The notes under the pieces are model-generated. The model had not been told where the DNA came from. It worked only from the letters and a program-made list of their open reading frames with translations, and searched no databases. A program made the position numbers and the translations under genes. From assembly GCF_018599185.1 (NCBI RefSeq), contig NZ_JAHFVL010000001.1, positions 1,550,001 through 1,614,000 of the forward strand: a DNA stretch of 64,000 nucleotides, read 5' to 3'. Position 1 is the stretch's first letter, and each line of letters opens with the position of its first letter. The DNA is from Rhodanobacter sp. LX-99 (GTDB taxonomy: Bacteria > Pseudomonadota > Gammaproteobacteria > Xanthomonadales > Rhodanobacteraceae). This document shows positions 19,867 to 28,807 of the stretch, one piece after another.

Positions 19867-21653
19867 ACTGCCTTCAACGGCGGTACCAGCGCGATCACCG
19901 TCCAGCCCGGCCTCGGCTCCAGCTCGCGCTTGGCCGAGGCCACCCGCAACGCGCCCTTCTCCTCCACGCCGAACATCAGCACGCTGTTCGAGCCGTATTG
20001 CTCGATGAAGTGCGGCCAGTCGAAGGTGCTGCTGAGCCGGGTCGTCTTTATCCGCCAACCGTCGCGCATCATCTCGGCGAAGCGGCCGTGGGTCATTTCC
20101 TCGTCGAACAGCGGCGGTGCCAGCAGGCTGCCGGCCAGTGCCGCGCGGTCGGTGTTTTCCTGCGGGGTCAGGTTGCGCAGCCGATACACTTTCTCGCGCC
20201 CGAACTCCTGCCGGTAATGCACGCAGGCCAGCGAGTTGCGCTCGCGATGGGTGGAGACCGCCAGCAGCCGGCCGATGCCGGTGAGGTCGAGGTGGCGTTC
20301 GGCATGTGGCGAGGCCGGGTTGCCGAAGAACGTGGCAAGCCCGTCCATGCGCGCCTGGCGGATGCCGTCCCAGTCATCGTCGGCCAGCACCACGCGGAAG
20401 CCGGCCTCGTCCAGCGCCTTGCCGATCGCACGGGCGACCTGATCGGAACCGAAGATCAGCACGCCGCGCGGCTCCGGCTCGGCCACCTTCAGCCAGATCG
20501 CCAGCGGCCGCGCGGTGGCGCTCTGCAGGATCACCGTGCCGATGATCAGGGTGAACACCAGCGGCACCAGCGCCTCCGCACCAGCCACGCCGAGCTGGTC
20601 CAGGCGCAGCGCGAACAGCGCCGACACCGACGCCGCCACGATGCCGCGCGGCGCCACCCAGCCGATCAGCGTACGCTCGCGCCAATTCAAGCCGCTGCCG
20701 AAACTCGAGATCGCCACGGTCAGCGGCCGCACCACCAGCTGCGCGATCACGAACAGGGCGATGCCCGCGCCGAGCATGCCGTCCGGCAGCGGCCAGTGCA
20801 GCCGCGCCGCCAGCAGGATGAACAGCAGCGACACCAGCACCGTGGTGAGGCTTTCCTTGAAGTCGAGGATGTCGTCGATGTGCACGCCGCGCAGGTTGCC
20901 CAGCGCGATGCCCATGATCGTCACCGCCAGCAGCCCCGACTCGTGGGTGATCGTGTTGGAAACGCTGAAGGCGAGCAGCACCGCGGCCAGTACGGCGTAG
21001 TTCTGCAGGTACTCGGGGATCATCTGGCGGCGCAGGAAGAACGCCATCAGCCAGGCGGACAACGCCCCGATCACCGCCCCGCAGCCGATCGTCGCCACGA
21101 AGATGCCGATGGTGTGGCCCTCCTGGCGCGACACGATCGCCTCGTAGATCAGCACCGCAAACAGCGCACCCAGCGGATCGATCACGATGCCTTCCCAGCG
21201 CAGCGTGTTGGCGATGCGCGCGTTCGGGCGCAGGGTGCGCAGCATCGGCGCGATCACCGTCGGCCCGGTCACGCAGGCCAGCGCGCCGAACAGCAGCGCG
21301 ATCGGCCAGGCCAGGCCGGCGACGAGATGCGCAGCCAGCGCCAGCAGCAGCAACGAGGCCACCGCGCCATAACTGACCAGCCCGCGCACCGCCTTGCCGA
21401 TCCCCGGCAACTCGTGGAAACGCAGGGTCAGGCTGCCCTCGAACAGGATCAGCGCCACCGCCAGCGACACGGTCGGAAACAGCAGCTCGCCGAGCAGCTT
21501 GTCCGGATCGAGTACACCGCTGACCGGGCCCAGCACGATACCCGCCAGCAGCAGGAACAGGATCGCCGGCAGCTTGACCCGCCACGCCAGCCATTGCGCC
21601 AGGAAGCCGATCATCAGCATGCCGGCGAGCATCAGGCCCAGCTCGATAGTCAT
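19848..21653 (-). CDS. CPA1-type cation:proton antiporter with C-terminal TrkA-N-like domain
   Basis: 601 residues from ATG 21653 (MTIELGLMLAGMLMIGFLAQ) with AAGGA upstream. About twelve membrane segments fill residues 1-390; conserved pieces include LFEGSLTLRF, CVTGPTVIAPML and WEGIVIDPLGALFAVL, the ion-binding region of Na+/H+ or K+/H+ exchangers. From about residue 395 a Rossmann-like RCK part begins (GVLIFGSDQVARAIGKALDEAGFRVVLADDD), as in glutathione-independent K+ efflux or YcgO-like systems. Probably pH or salt homeostasis at the inner membrane; the ion is not determined. Confidence 0.88.
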   Translation of the reverse strand: MTIELGLMLAGMLMIGFLAQWLAWRVKLPAILFLLLAGIVLGPVSGVLDPDKLLGELLFPTVSLAVALILFEGSLTLRFHELPGIGKAVRGLVSYGAVASLLLLALAAHLVAGLAWPIALLFGALACVTGPTVIAPMLRTLRPNARIANTLRWEGIVIDPLGALFAVLIYEAIVSRQEGHTIGIFVATIGCGAVIGALSAWLMAFFLRRQMIPEYLQNYAVLAAVLLAFSVSNTITHESGLLAVTIMGIALGNLRGVHIDDILDFKESLTTVLVSLLFILLAARLHWPLPDGMLGAGIALFVIAQLVVRPLTVAISSFGSGLNWRERTLIGWVAPRGIVAASVSALFALRLDQLGVAGAEALVPLVFTLIIGTVILQSATARPLAIWLKVAEPEPRGVLIFGSDQVARAIGKALDEAGFRVVLADDDWDGIRQARMDGLATFFGNPASPHAERHLDLTGIGRLLAVSTHRERNSLACVHYRQEFGREKVYRLRNLTPQENTDRAALAGSLLAPPLFDEEMTHGRFAEMMRDGWRIKTTRLSSTFDWPHFIEQYGSNSVLMFGVEEKGALRVASAKRELEPRPGWTVIALVPPLKAVVSGEE

Positions 21654-21723
21654 CGCAGTCCTTGGAAGATCGGGCCGCCATCGAAACACGCACCGGCAGA
21701 GACGTCCAGCGGGCAGGCGAAAC

Positions 21724-23217
21724 TCAGAAACGACGGTACTGCAGCGCCTCGGCCAGGTGCTCGCGCTCCAGCAGCGCGGCGCCGCCGTCGAGGTCGGCGA
21801 TCGTGCGGGCCACCCGCAGCACGCGATGGTAGGCGCGTGCGGAAAGGCCCAGCCGCTCCAGTGCACTCTCGAACCAGCGCCGCTCGGCAGGACCCAGTGC
21901 GCAGTCACGCTCCAGCTCGCGCGTGCTGATCTCGGCATTCGGTCGCCCCGCCCGCATCAGCGATTGCCGGCGCGCCTTGAGTACGCGCGCACGCACCGTG
22001 GCGGAATCCTCGTCGCGCTCATTGCGCGACGTGCCCAGCTCCGCCAGCGGCACCGGCGGCACTTCCACGCACAGGTCGATGCGATCGAGCAGCGGCCCGG
22101 AGATGCGTGCGCGGTAGCGCTGGATCTGATCCGGCGTGCACTGGCAACGCGGGTCGCCGGCGTAGCCGCAGGGACAGGGATTCATTGCCGCGACCAGTTG
22201 GAACTGGGCGGGAAAGGTCGACTGCCGCGCCGCCCGCGAAATCATGATGTGGCCCGATTCCATCGGCTCACGCAGCACTTCCAGCACGTGCCGGCTGAAC
22301 TCGGGCAGCTCGTCCAGGAACAGCACGCCGTTGTGCGCCAGCGAGATCTCGCCCGGGCGCGGATACGAACCGCCGCCGACCAGCGCCACCGCCGACGCGG
22401 TGTGGTGCGGCGCGCGAAAGGGACGCCGGCGCCAGCGCGCCAGGTCGGTCACCTGCCCGGCCACCGACAGCACGGCGCAGGTTTCCAGCGCCTCCGATTC
22501 CGACAGCGGCGGCAGGATGCCAGGCAGGCGCTCGGCCAGCATGGTCTTGCCGGTGCCCGGCGGACCCACCAGCAAGAGGTGATGGCCGCCGACGGCGGTG
22601 ATCTCCAGCGCGCGCCGCGCCTGCAGCTGGCCGCGTACGTCGGCCAGGTCCGGCCCGTCGTCGGCGCCGCCGTTGCTGGGAATGCCGACCGGCATCGACA
22701 GCTCGTGCGCACCGCGCAACCAGCCGCATACCTCGGCCAGGGTATCGGCCACGCGCACGTCCACGTCCGGCACCAGCGCCGCTTCGGCGGCGTTCTCGAG
22801 CGGCACCACCACGCGGCGCCCGCGCGCACGCGCACGCAGCAGCGCCGGCAGCACGCCGGAGACGCTGCGCAGCGAGCCGGTCAGCGCCAGCTCGCCGAGG
22901 AACTCGCAGTCATCCAGTTTCTCGCGCGGCACCTGGCCGCTGGCGGCGAGGATGCCCAGCGCGATCGGCAGGTCGAAACGGCCACCGTCTTTGGGCAATT
23001 CGGCCGGCGCCAGGTTCACGGTGACGCGGCGACCGGGATATTCGAAGGCGGTGTTCTGGATCGCCACGCGCACGCGATCGCGCGCCTCGCGCACCGCCGC
23101 CTCGGGCAGGCCGACGATATTGGTGCACGGCAAGCCGCCGGAAAGGTGTACCTCGACCATCACCTGCGGTGCGGCGATCCCTTCCTGGGCGCGGCTGAGG
23201 GTGACGGCAAGACTCAT
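21724..23217 (-). CDS. comM: YifB/ComM-family Mg-chelatase-like AAA+ ATPase
   Basis: 497 residues starting MSLAVTLSRAQEGIAAPQ at ATG 23217. An N-terminal Lon-like domain (VEVHLSGGLPCTNIVGLPE) precedes the AAA+ core with Walker A GPPGTGKTML near residue 220 and Walker B GVLFLDELPEF. The zinc-type cysteine segment CPCGYAGDPRCQC is present, followed by the Mg-chelatase C-terminal helical part. ComM is a hexameric helicase that drives branch migration during natural transformation, suggesting this organism may be competent. An in-frame extension to 23283 lacks support. Confidence 0.93.
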   Translation of the reverse strand: MSLAVTLSRAQEGIAAPQVMVEVHLSGGLPCTNIVGLPEAAVREARDRVRVAIQNTAFEYPGRRVTVNLAPAELPKDGGRFDLPIALGILAASGQVPREKLDDCEFLGELALTGSLRSVSGVLPALLRARARGRRVVVPLENAAEAALVPDVDVRVADTLAEVCGWLRGAHELSMPVGIPSNGGADDGPDLADVRGQLQARRALEITAVGGHHLLLVGPPGTGKTMLAERLPGILPPLSESEALETCAVLSVAGQVTDLARWRRRPFRAPHHTASAVALVGGGSYPRPGEISLAHNGVLFLDELPEFSRHVLEVLREPMESGHIMISRAARQSTFPAQFQLVAAMNPCPCGYAGDPRCQCTPDQIQRYRARISGPLLDRIDLCVEVPPVPLAELGTSRNERDEDSATVRARVLKARRQSLMRAGRPNAEISTRELERDCALGPAERRWFESALERLGLSARAYHRVLRVARTIADLDGGAALLEREHLAEALQYRRF

Positions 23218-23303
23218 GCGGCCGCTGATCGCCGACGCATGGAGGATGGGTCGCTGACAGAAACGATCATCAAGCGACTCCATCCAGCAGTGCTAATAAA
23301 TAA

Positions 23304-23348
23304 CCGCCTCCGATCGTTCTCGGGGTGAGGGTGACGGATCGGAGGCGG
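23304..23348 (-). terminator. Rho-independent terminator of ubiK
   Basis: Perfect 12-bp stem: 23304-23315 (CCGCCTCCGATC) pairs with 23337-23348. Read on the minus strand it follows the ubiK stop by about 20 bases and is followed by TTATTTATTAG, a T-rich tract, which gives it a classical terminator layout. It also separates ubiK from the downstream comM gene. Confidence 0.8.
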
Positions 23349-23366
23349 CTCCCGGGAGGTGGTTTG

Positions 23367-23627
23367 TCACTGACCCGCGCGGGCAGCCACCGTGGCCTCC
23401 AGTTCGGCCACGCGTCGCTCCAATTCGTCGACCTTGGCGCGGGTACGCGCCAGTACCTGGGACTGGACTTCGAATTCTTCGCGGGTGACCAGGTCGAGGC
23501 GGCGCAGTCCCTGCACCAGAACGTCCTGGAAGTTGGTTCGCAAATCCTGATGCGCCTGTGCCACCCCTGGCGGTACCAACGACACAAGTCGCAGGGCAAT
23601 CTTGTCGATATCCTGCCTATCCATCAT
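23367..23627 (-). CDS. ubiK: Ubiquinone biosynthesis accessory factor UbiK (BMFP domain)
   Basis: 86 residues beginning MMDRQDIDKIALRLV. The conserved LDLVTREEFEVQSQVLARTRAKVDELERRVAELEA, described here as an LDLVTREEFEVQ motif followed by a C-terminal trimeric coiled coil, is diagnostic for the YqiC/UbiK family. UbiK binds UbiJ and membranes and is required for efficient aerobic ubiquinone synthesis. ATG 23627 or the adjacent ATG 23624 is the start. An open frame continuing to 24206 is antisense to the P-II gene and not coding. The gene diverges from glnB. Confidence 0.9.
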   Translation of the reverse strand: MMDRQDIDKIALRLVSLVPPGVAQAHQDLRTNFQDVLVQGLRRLDLVTREEFEVQSQVLARTRAKVDELERRVAELEATVAARAGQ

Positions 23628-23783
23628 GGATAGCGCCTCGAGCTCGTCGAGGTAAATACTAGGTGAAGGGAAATCGGGCGCGCCATCGGTATGCTCCGTC
23701 AAAAACTGTAGGGATTGTCCTACACGTGCCGTTCTCAGTGCGACAATGCCCCGCCGGACAGGCAAAATGCACCTTCGGCATAA

Positions 23784-24146
<363 letters not shown>

Positions 24147-24215
24147 TTTTGCGGCAGCCCGCGCCGGCACTCGCCATAAGCGGCTTCCACTCCGACTTAT
24201 ACACAACTTGTTGGG

Positions 24216-24244
24216 TTGACCCTTCCCAGGTCACCCGATATGTT
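24216..24244 (+). promoter_or_regulatory. Sigma-70 promoter of the nrd riboswitch transcript
   Basis: TTGACC at 24216-24221 and TATGTT at 24239-24244 are separated by exactly 17 bases, predicting a start near 24251, immediately ahead of the cobalamin aptamer. Confidence 0.7.
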
Positions 24245-24251
24245 GTGCGCG

Positions 24252-24438
24252 TCGGTGCCCGACCAGATGCGACATCGGTCGGGCTTAAAAGGGAATCCGG
24301 TGTGAATCCGGAACTGCCCCGCAGCGGTAAAGCGGAAACGAAAGCACCCACATGCACTGGCCCTCGGCGGCTGGGAAGCGGGAGCAAGTAGGCGGATCGC
24401 TTTGATCCATGTCCGCAAGTCCGAAGACCTGCCGGCAC
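24252..24438 (+). promoter_or_regulatory. Cobalamin (AdoCbl) riboswitch aptamer
   Basis: All core elements are present in order: the P2 stem strands GGTGCCCGACC and GGTCGGGC, then TTAAAAGGGAATCCGGTG, AATCCGGAACTGCCCCGC, GCGGTAAAGCGG, a variable arm, and the B12 box CAAGTCCGAAGACCTGCCGG at 24416-24435. It sits between a sigma-70 promoter and nrdA. B12 binding is expected to turn the class I ribonucleotide reductase genes down, as known for riboswitch-led nrd operons in actinomycetes where a B12-dependent class II enzyme can substitute. Confidence 0.95.
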
Positions 24439-24574
24439 ACCGGGACGAACGTGTCCCGGTGCGTAGTGACGGCTTCCGCGGGGAAGTGCGTCGTGGAGCA
24501 GGACGCCGCACGGTGCCCGGCTTGCGCGCCGCCTCCGGAATCCATCGCTATCAGGCCCTGCGCGCGGGAGCAGG
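24438..24574 (+). promoter_or_regulatory. Expression platform of the nrd riboswitch
   Basis: Directly after the aptamer a perfect 9-bp hairpin (CACCGGGAC 24438-24446 with GTCCCGGTG 24453-24461) occurs without a U-run. Nearer the gene, CCTGC at 24557-24561 can pair with GCAGG at 24570-24574, placing the GCGCGGGA segment of the likely nrdA ribosome binding site in the loop. Translational rather than terminator-type control is the inference. Confidence 0.45.
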
Positions 24575-24580
24575 CGTTTG

Positions 24581-27055
24581 ATGTCCATGCCGGAGCCACC
24601 AGCCATGCACCCTCTCGATACCACCGAACGCGAGCGCACCGTCGCGCGCGCCGATTCGTCCGCCGCCATCGGCGAAACATCCGTACCCGAAACCGCGTTC
24701 GCACTGACCCCGCCGCACAACCCTGCGCAGATGCGCGTGACCAAGCGCAACGGCGGCCAGGAAACCGTCGACGTCAACAAGATCGTGCGCGCGGTGACGC
24801 GCAGCGCCGAAGGCCTGCACGGGGTCGACCCGCTGCGCGTGGCGCTGAAAACCATCGGTGGCCTGTACGACGGCGCCACCACCCAGGAACTGGACCAACT
24901 ATCGATCCGCACCGCCGCCGGCCTGACCGCCGAGGAACCCGAATACGGCCAGCTCGCCGCCCGGCTGCTCGGCGCGTACATCGACAAGGAAGTCAGCGGT
25001 CAGGAAATCCAGAGTTTCTCGCAGTCGATCGCGCGCGGCGCGGAGCTGGGCATCCTCAACGATCGCCTGCGCGATTTCGTGGCCGCCAACGCACGCAAGC
25101 TCAACGATGCGATCGACCCGCTGGCCACCCGCCGCTTCGAATACTTCGGCCTGCGCACGGTGTACGACCGCTACCTGCTGCGCCATCCGCAGCAACGGCG
25201 GGTGATCGAGACGCCGCAGCATTTCTTCATGCGCATCGCCTGCGCGCTGGGCGGCAACGAGATCGGCGAGACGCTGGAACTCTACCGGCTGCTGTCGTCG
25301 CTGGAATACATCGCCAGCTCGCCCACGCTGTTCAACGCCGGCACCAGCCACGAGCAGCTCAGCTCGTGCTACCTGTTGGATTCGCCGGTCGACTCGCTGG
25401 AGTCGATCTACGACAAGTACGCCGACGTCGCCAAGCTCAGCAAGTTCGCCGGCGGCATCGGCCTGGCGTATTCGCGCGTGCGTTCGCGCGGCTCGCTGAT
25501 CCGCGGCACCAACGGCCACTCCAACGGCCTGCTGCCGTGGCTGAAGACGCTGGATGCCTCGGTCGCCGCGGTGAACCAGGGCGGCAAGCGCAAAGGCGCG
25601 GCCTGCGTGTACCTGGAGTCGTGGCACGCCGACATCGAGGACTTCCTCGAACTGCGCGACAACACCGGCGACGACGCCCGTCGCGCGCACAACCTCAACA
25701 TCGCCAACTGGATCCCCGACGAGTTCATGCGCCGCGTCGAGAACGATGGCGACTGGTCGCTGTTCGATCCGAAGGTGGTGCCGCACTTCGTCGACAGCTG
25801 GGGCGAGACGTTCGATGCCGCCTACGCCCAAGCCGAGGCCGACGGCCTGGCCGTGAAGGCGGTGAAGGCACGCGAGCTGTACGCCCGCATGATGCGCACG
25901 CTGGCGCAGACCGGCAACGGCTGGATGACGTTCAAGGACCGCTGCAACGCCACCAGCAATCAGACGGCCAAACCGGAAAACGTGATCCACCTGTCCAACC
26001 TGTGCACCGAGATCCTGGAAGTGAGTTCGGCGACCGAGACGGCAGTGTGCAACCTGGGCTCGGTGAATCTGGCGCGGCACGTCGTCGACGGCGCATTCGA
26101 CTTCGACCAGCTCGCCGCCACCGTACGCACCGCAGTGCGCCAGCTCAACCGGGTAATCGACCTCAACTATTACCCCATCGATACCGCACGTACCGCCAAC
26201 ATGAAGTGGCGTCCGGTCGGACTCGGCGTGATGGGCCTGCAGGACGTGTTCTTCAAGTTGCGGCTGCCGTTCGACTCGGCCGAGGCACTGGCGCTGTCCA
26301 CGCGCATCGCCGAGGAGATCTACTTCAACGCCTTGTCGCAGTCATGCGAGCTGGCCGAGGCGGAAGGCGCGCACCCCGGCTTCGCCGAAAGCCGCGCCGC
26401 GAACGGCGAGCTGCAGTTCGATCATTGGCCCGGCGCCGCGCCGCACGATGGCGCACGCTGGAACGCCTTGCGCGAACGCATCAAGCAACATGGCCTGCGC
26501 AACTCACTGCTGATCGCGATCGCACCCACCGCAACCATCGCCTCGATCGCCGGTTGCTACGAATGCATCGAGCCGCAGGTATCGAACCTGTTCAAGCGCG
26601 AGACGCTGTCCGGCGATTTCCTGCAGGTGAACCGTTATCTGGCCGACGAGCTGAAGGTGCTTGGCCTGTGGACGTCCGAAATCCGCGACGCGATCAAGCT
26701 GGCGGAAGGTTCGATCCAGGGCATCGCGGCGATCCCCGAACGCCTGCGCCAGATCTACCGTACCGTGTGGGAACTGCCGCAGAAGTCGCTGATCGACCTG
26801 GCCGCCGCGCGCGGCGCCTGGATCGACCAGAGCCAGTCGCTGAACCTGTTCATGGAGAACCCGAACATCGGCCAGTTGAGCTCGATGTACATGTACGCGT
26901 GGAAGTCCGGCATCAAGACGACGTATTACCTGCGCTCGCGGCCGGCCACGAAGATCGCCAAGACCACGGTATCGGCGGTGCCGGACCAGGCCGAAGCTGC
27001 CGCGGCGGTGTTTTGTTCACTTGAGAACCCGGAGTATTGCGAGGCCTGCCAATAG
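24581..27055 (+). CDS. nrdA: Class Ia ribonucleoside-diphosphate reductase, alpha subunit
   Basis: About 824 residues. An ATP-cone (MRVTKRNGGQETVDVNKIVR) for allosteric activity control precedes the ten-stranded barrel. Catalytic parts seen are LSSCYLL and VCNLGSVNL (redox cysteines), NLCTEI (radical Cys and Glu), and a C-terminal CSLENPEYCEACQ with the CxxC used for re-reduction. It reduces NDPs to dNDPs with NrdB. Start uncertain: ATG 24581 is used here, but ATG 24605 with GGAG ten bases upstream is also plausible. Expression should respond to B12 through the leader riboswitch. Confidence 0.96.
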   Translation: MSMPEPPAMHPLDTTERERTVARADSSAAIGETSVPETAFALTPPHNPAQMRVTKRNGGQETVDVNKIVRAVTRSAEGLHGVDPLRVALKTIGGLYDGATTQELDQLSIRTAAGLTAEEPEYGQLAARLLGAYIDKEVSGQEIQSFSQSIARGAELGILNDRLRDFVAANARKLNDAIDPLATRRFEYFGLRTVYDRYLLRHPQQRRVIETPQHFFMRIACALGGNEIGETLELYRLLSSLEYIASSPTLFNAGTSHEQLSSCYLLDSPVDSLESIYDKYADVAKLSKFAGGIGLAYSRVRSRGSLIRGTNGHSNGLLPWLKTLDASVAAVNQGGKRKGAACVYLESWHADIEDFLELRDNTGDDARRAHNLNIANWIPDEFMRRVENDGDWSLFDPKVVPHFVDSWGETFDAAYAQAEADGLAVKAVKARELYARMMRTLAQTGNGWMTFKDRCNATSNQTAKPENVIHLSNLCTEILEVSSATETAVCNLGSVNLARHVVDGAFDFDQLAATVRTAVRQLNRVIDLNYYPIDTARTANMKWRPVGLGVMGLQDVFFKLRLPFDSAEALALSTRIAEEIYFNALSQSCELAEAEGAHPGFAESRAANGELQFDHWPGAAPHDGARWNALRERIKQHGLRNSLLIAIAPTATIASIAGCYECIEPQVSNLFKRETLSGDFLQVNRYLADELKVLGLWTSEIRDAIKLAEGSIQGIAAIPERLRQIYRTVWELPQKSLIDLAAARGAWIDQSQSLNLFMENPNIGQLSSMYMYAWKSGIKTTYYLRSRPATKIAKTTVSAVPDQAEAAAAVFCSLENPEYCEACQ

Positions 27056-27072
27056 CGTCGTGAGGTGTCGCG

Positions 27073-27297
27073 ATGAGGCGTTACCGGAATCTCGACGGTC
27101 ACTCCGGCGTCACCGCGTACGAATGCGGTGACGGCTTCATCCGCGTTCGTTTCGTCAACGGCGATGTCTACGAATACACCGACGAGGTCACCGGCCGCAA
27201 ACACATTGGAAACATGCAGCGTCTGGCGCAAGCCGGCCGCGGCCTCGCCACCTATGTCAGCCGCTTCGTGCATGACGCCTATGCGCGCAAGCTTTGA
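27073..27297 (+). CDS. Small KTSC-like protein inside the nrd operon
   Basis: 74 residues (MRRYRNLDGHSGVTAYECGD...). The order of a short beta meander (FIRVRFVNGDVYEYTDE), then a helix and a closing GLATYVSRFVHDAYARKL, resembles the KTSC domain, a small fold found alone or fused to lysyl-tRNA synthetases, although the KTSC letters themselves are not conserved here. It has a GAGGTG site ahead and lies 17 bases after nrdA and 14 before nrdB, so it is part of the operon. Function unknown; a role with ribonucleotide reductase is only suggested by position. Confidence 0.7.
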   Translation: MRRYRNLDGHSGVTAYECGDGFIRVRFVNGDVYEYTDEVTGRKHIGNMQRLAQAGRGLATYVSRFVHDAYARKL

Positions 27298-27311
27298 ATC
27301 GAAGGAACCCC

Positions 27312-28337
27312 ATGTCCGCCCAACCCACCCGCAACGCCCACATCCTCGATCCGGGCTTCGAACTCACCCTGCGCCCGATGCGCTACCCCGGCTTCTACGA
27401 GATGTACCGCAACGCGATCAAGAACACCTGGACCGTCGAGGAGGTGGATTTCTCGATGGATACGCGCGACCTCGACACGAAGATGTCCGCCGCCGACCGT
27501 CACCTGATCCAGCGCCTGGTGGCGTTCTTCGCCACCGGCGACACCATCGTCTCGAACAACCTGGTGCTTAACCTGTACCAGCACATCAACGCGCCGGAAG
27601 CGCGCATGTATCTGTCGCGCCAGTTGTACGAGGAAGCGCTGCACGTGCAGTTCTACCTCACGTTGCTGGACACCTATATCCCCGACCCGGCCGAGCGCAA
27701 CGGTGCGTTCGCGGCGATCGAGACGATCCCGTCGATCCGGCAGAAAGGCGCGTTCTGCTTCAAGTGGATCGACTCGATCCAGGGTCTGCAGCGGCTGGAA
27801 ACGCGCGAGCACCGCCGCCAGTTCCTGCTCAACCTGATCTGCTTCGCCGCCTGCATCGAGGGCCTGTTCTTCTACGCCGCGTTCGCCTATGTCTACTACC
27901 TGCGCTCGCGCGGCCTGCTGCACGGTCTCGCCGCCGGCACCAACTGGGTGTTCCGCGACGAGAGCGGGCACATGGCGTTCGCGTTCGAAGTCGTGCGCAC
28001 CGTGCGCGCGCAGGAACCGGAGCTGTTCGACGACGCGATGCGTGCGCAGGTCGAGGAGATGATGGAAGACGCCATCGCCTGCGAGACCCAGTTCGCCGAG
28101 GACGTGCTGTCCGGCGGCGTGGCCGGCATGTCGGTGAAGGACATGCGTCAGTATCTGGAGTACTGCGCCGACCAGCGTTTCGCCCAGCTCGACATGCCGA
28201 AGAAATACGGCGCGAAGAACCCGTTCGACTTCATGGACCTGCAGGACGTGCAGGAACTGGCCAATTTCTTCGAGCGCCGTGTCTCGGCCTACCAGGTCGG
28301 CGTGCAGGGCGAGGTGGCATTCGACATGGCGTTCTGA
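27312..28337 (+). CDS. nrdB: Class Ia ribonucleoside-diphosphate reductase, beta subunit
   Basis: 341 residues from ATG 27312 with GAAGGAA upstream. The ferritin-like fold carries diiron ligands in EEALHVQFY (Glu, His, with the candidate radical Tyr four residues after His, as in the standard enzyme) and FRDESGHMAF (ExxH). The C-terminus ends VAFDMAF, the type of tail that docks on NrdA. It generates the tyrosyl radical for dNDP synthesis. Third gene under the cobalamin riboswitch. Confidence 0.95.
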   Translation: MSAQPTRNAHILDPGFELTLRPMRYPGFYEMYRNAIKNTWTVEEVDFSMDTRDLDTKMSAADRHLIQRLVAFFATGDTIVSNNLVLNLYQHINAPEARMYLSRQLYEEALHVQFYLTLLDTYIPDPAERNGAFAAIETIPSIRQKGAFCFKWIDSIQGLQRLETREHRRQFLLNLICFAACIEGLFFYAAFAYVYYLRSRGLLHGLAAGTNWVFRDESGHMAFAFEVVRTVRAQEPELFDDAMRAQVEEMMEDAIACETQFAEDVLSGGVAGMSVKDMRQYLEYCADQRFAQLDMPKKYGAKNPFDFMDLQDVQELANFFERRVSAYQVGVQGEVAFDMAF

Positions 28338-28357
28338 GCGATATGCCGGACGGCCTA

Positions 28358-28373
28358 TTGACTACATGTGTAG
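28358..28373 (+). promoter_or_regulatory. Upstream BlaI-type operator overlapping the -35 box
   Basis: TTGACTACA-TG-TGTAG is a TACA-N2-TGTA dyad with five-base arms flanking; the TTGACT at its left end is also a plausible -35 element for the BlaI gene. Its centre is 28 bases from the centre of the second, stronger dyad. Confidence 0.7.
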
Positions 28374-28383
28374 GCATGGCGTA

Positions 28384-28407
28384 GTTTGACTACACATGTA
28401 GTCAAAC
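28384..28407 (+). promoter_or_regulatory. Main BlaI-type operator, perfect 11-bp dyad
   Basis: GTTTGACTACA-CA-TGTAGTCAAAC is an exact inverted repeat with 11-base arms, centred on the TACA-N2-TGTA core recognised by BlaI/MecI repressors. It ends 12 bases before the start codon of the BlaI-type gene at 28420 and covers the predicted transcription start, implying autorepression of the repressor-peptidase operon. Confidence 0.85.
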
Positions 28408-28419
28408 GGACCGTCCGTC

Positions 28420-28806
28420 ATGCGCAAGCCCACCATCGGCGACCAGGAACTGGCGCTGCTGCACCACATCGACGAATGCGGCGCCGCCTCGGTCGGCGAG
28501 GTGGCCGCGAGCTTCGGCGAGCCGCGCGGGCTGGCCCGCTCCACCGTGTTGACCATGATGGAGCGCTTGCGCGGCAAGGGCTATCTCAAGCGCCGGCAGC
28601 TCAAGGGCATGTTCCGCTACAGCACCGCCACCGGCCCGGGCGAAGTGATGCGCAGCGCCGTGGGCAGCTTCGTCGAGAAGACGCTGAGCGGCTCGGTGTC
28701 GCCGTTCGTGGCCTGGATGTCGGAGCGTGCCGAAGTCTCCGACACCGAACTGGCCGAGCTCGAAGCGCTGGTGGCGCAGCTGCAATCGCGGCGCAAGGAG
28801 TCGTGA
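28420..28806 (+). CDS. BlaI/MecI-family transcriptional repressor
   Basis: 128 residues. The winged helix (QELALLHHIDECGAASVGEV, then RGLARSTVLTMMERLRGKGYLKRR) followed by a small dimerisation region is the BlaI/MecI/CopY plan. In the classical systems the repressor is cleaved after an M56 peptidase senses beta-lactam. Two TACA-N2-TGTA dyads lie directly upstream. It is followed at once by the M56 gene (stop and next ATG one base apart), making a two-gene sensor-repressor unit. Confidence 0.92.
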   Translation: MRKPTIGDQELALLHHIDECGAASVGEVAASFGEPRGLARSTVLTMMERLRGKGYLKRRQLKGMFRYSTATGPGEVMRSAVGSFVEKTLSGSVSPFVAWMSERAEVSDTELAELEALVAQLQSRRKES

Positions 28807-28807
28807 G

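Noticed and set aside
19998..21929. 643-codon plus-strand frame over the antiporter
   Set aside because: Gln/His/Arg low-complexity translation opposite a membrane protein with clear transporter motifs.
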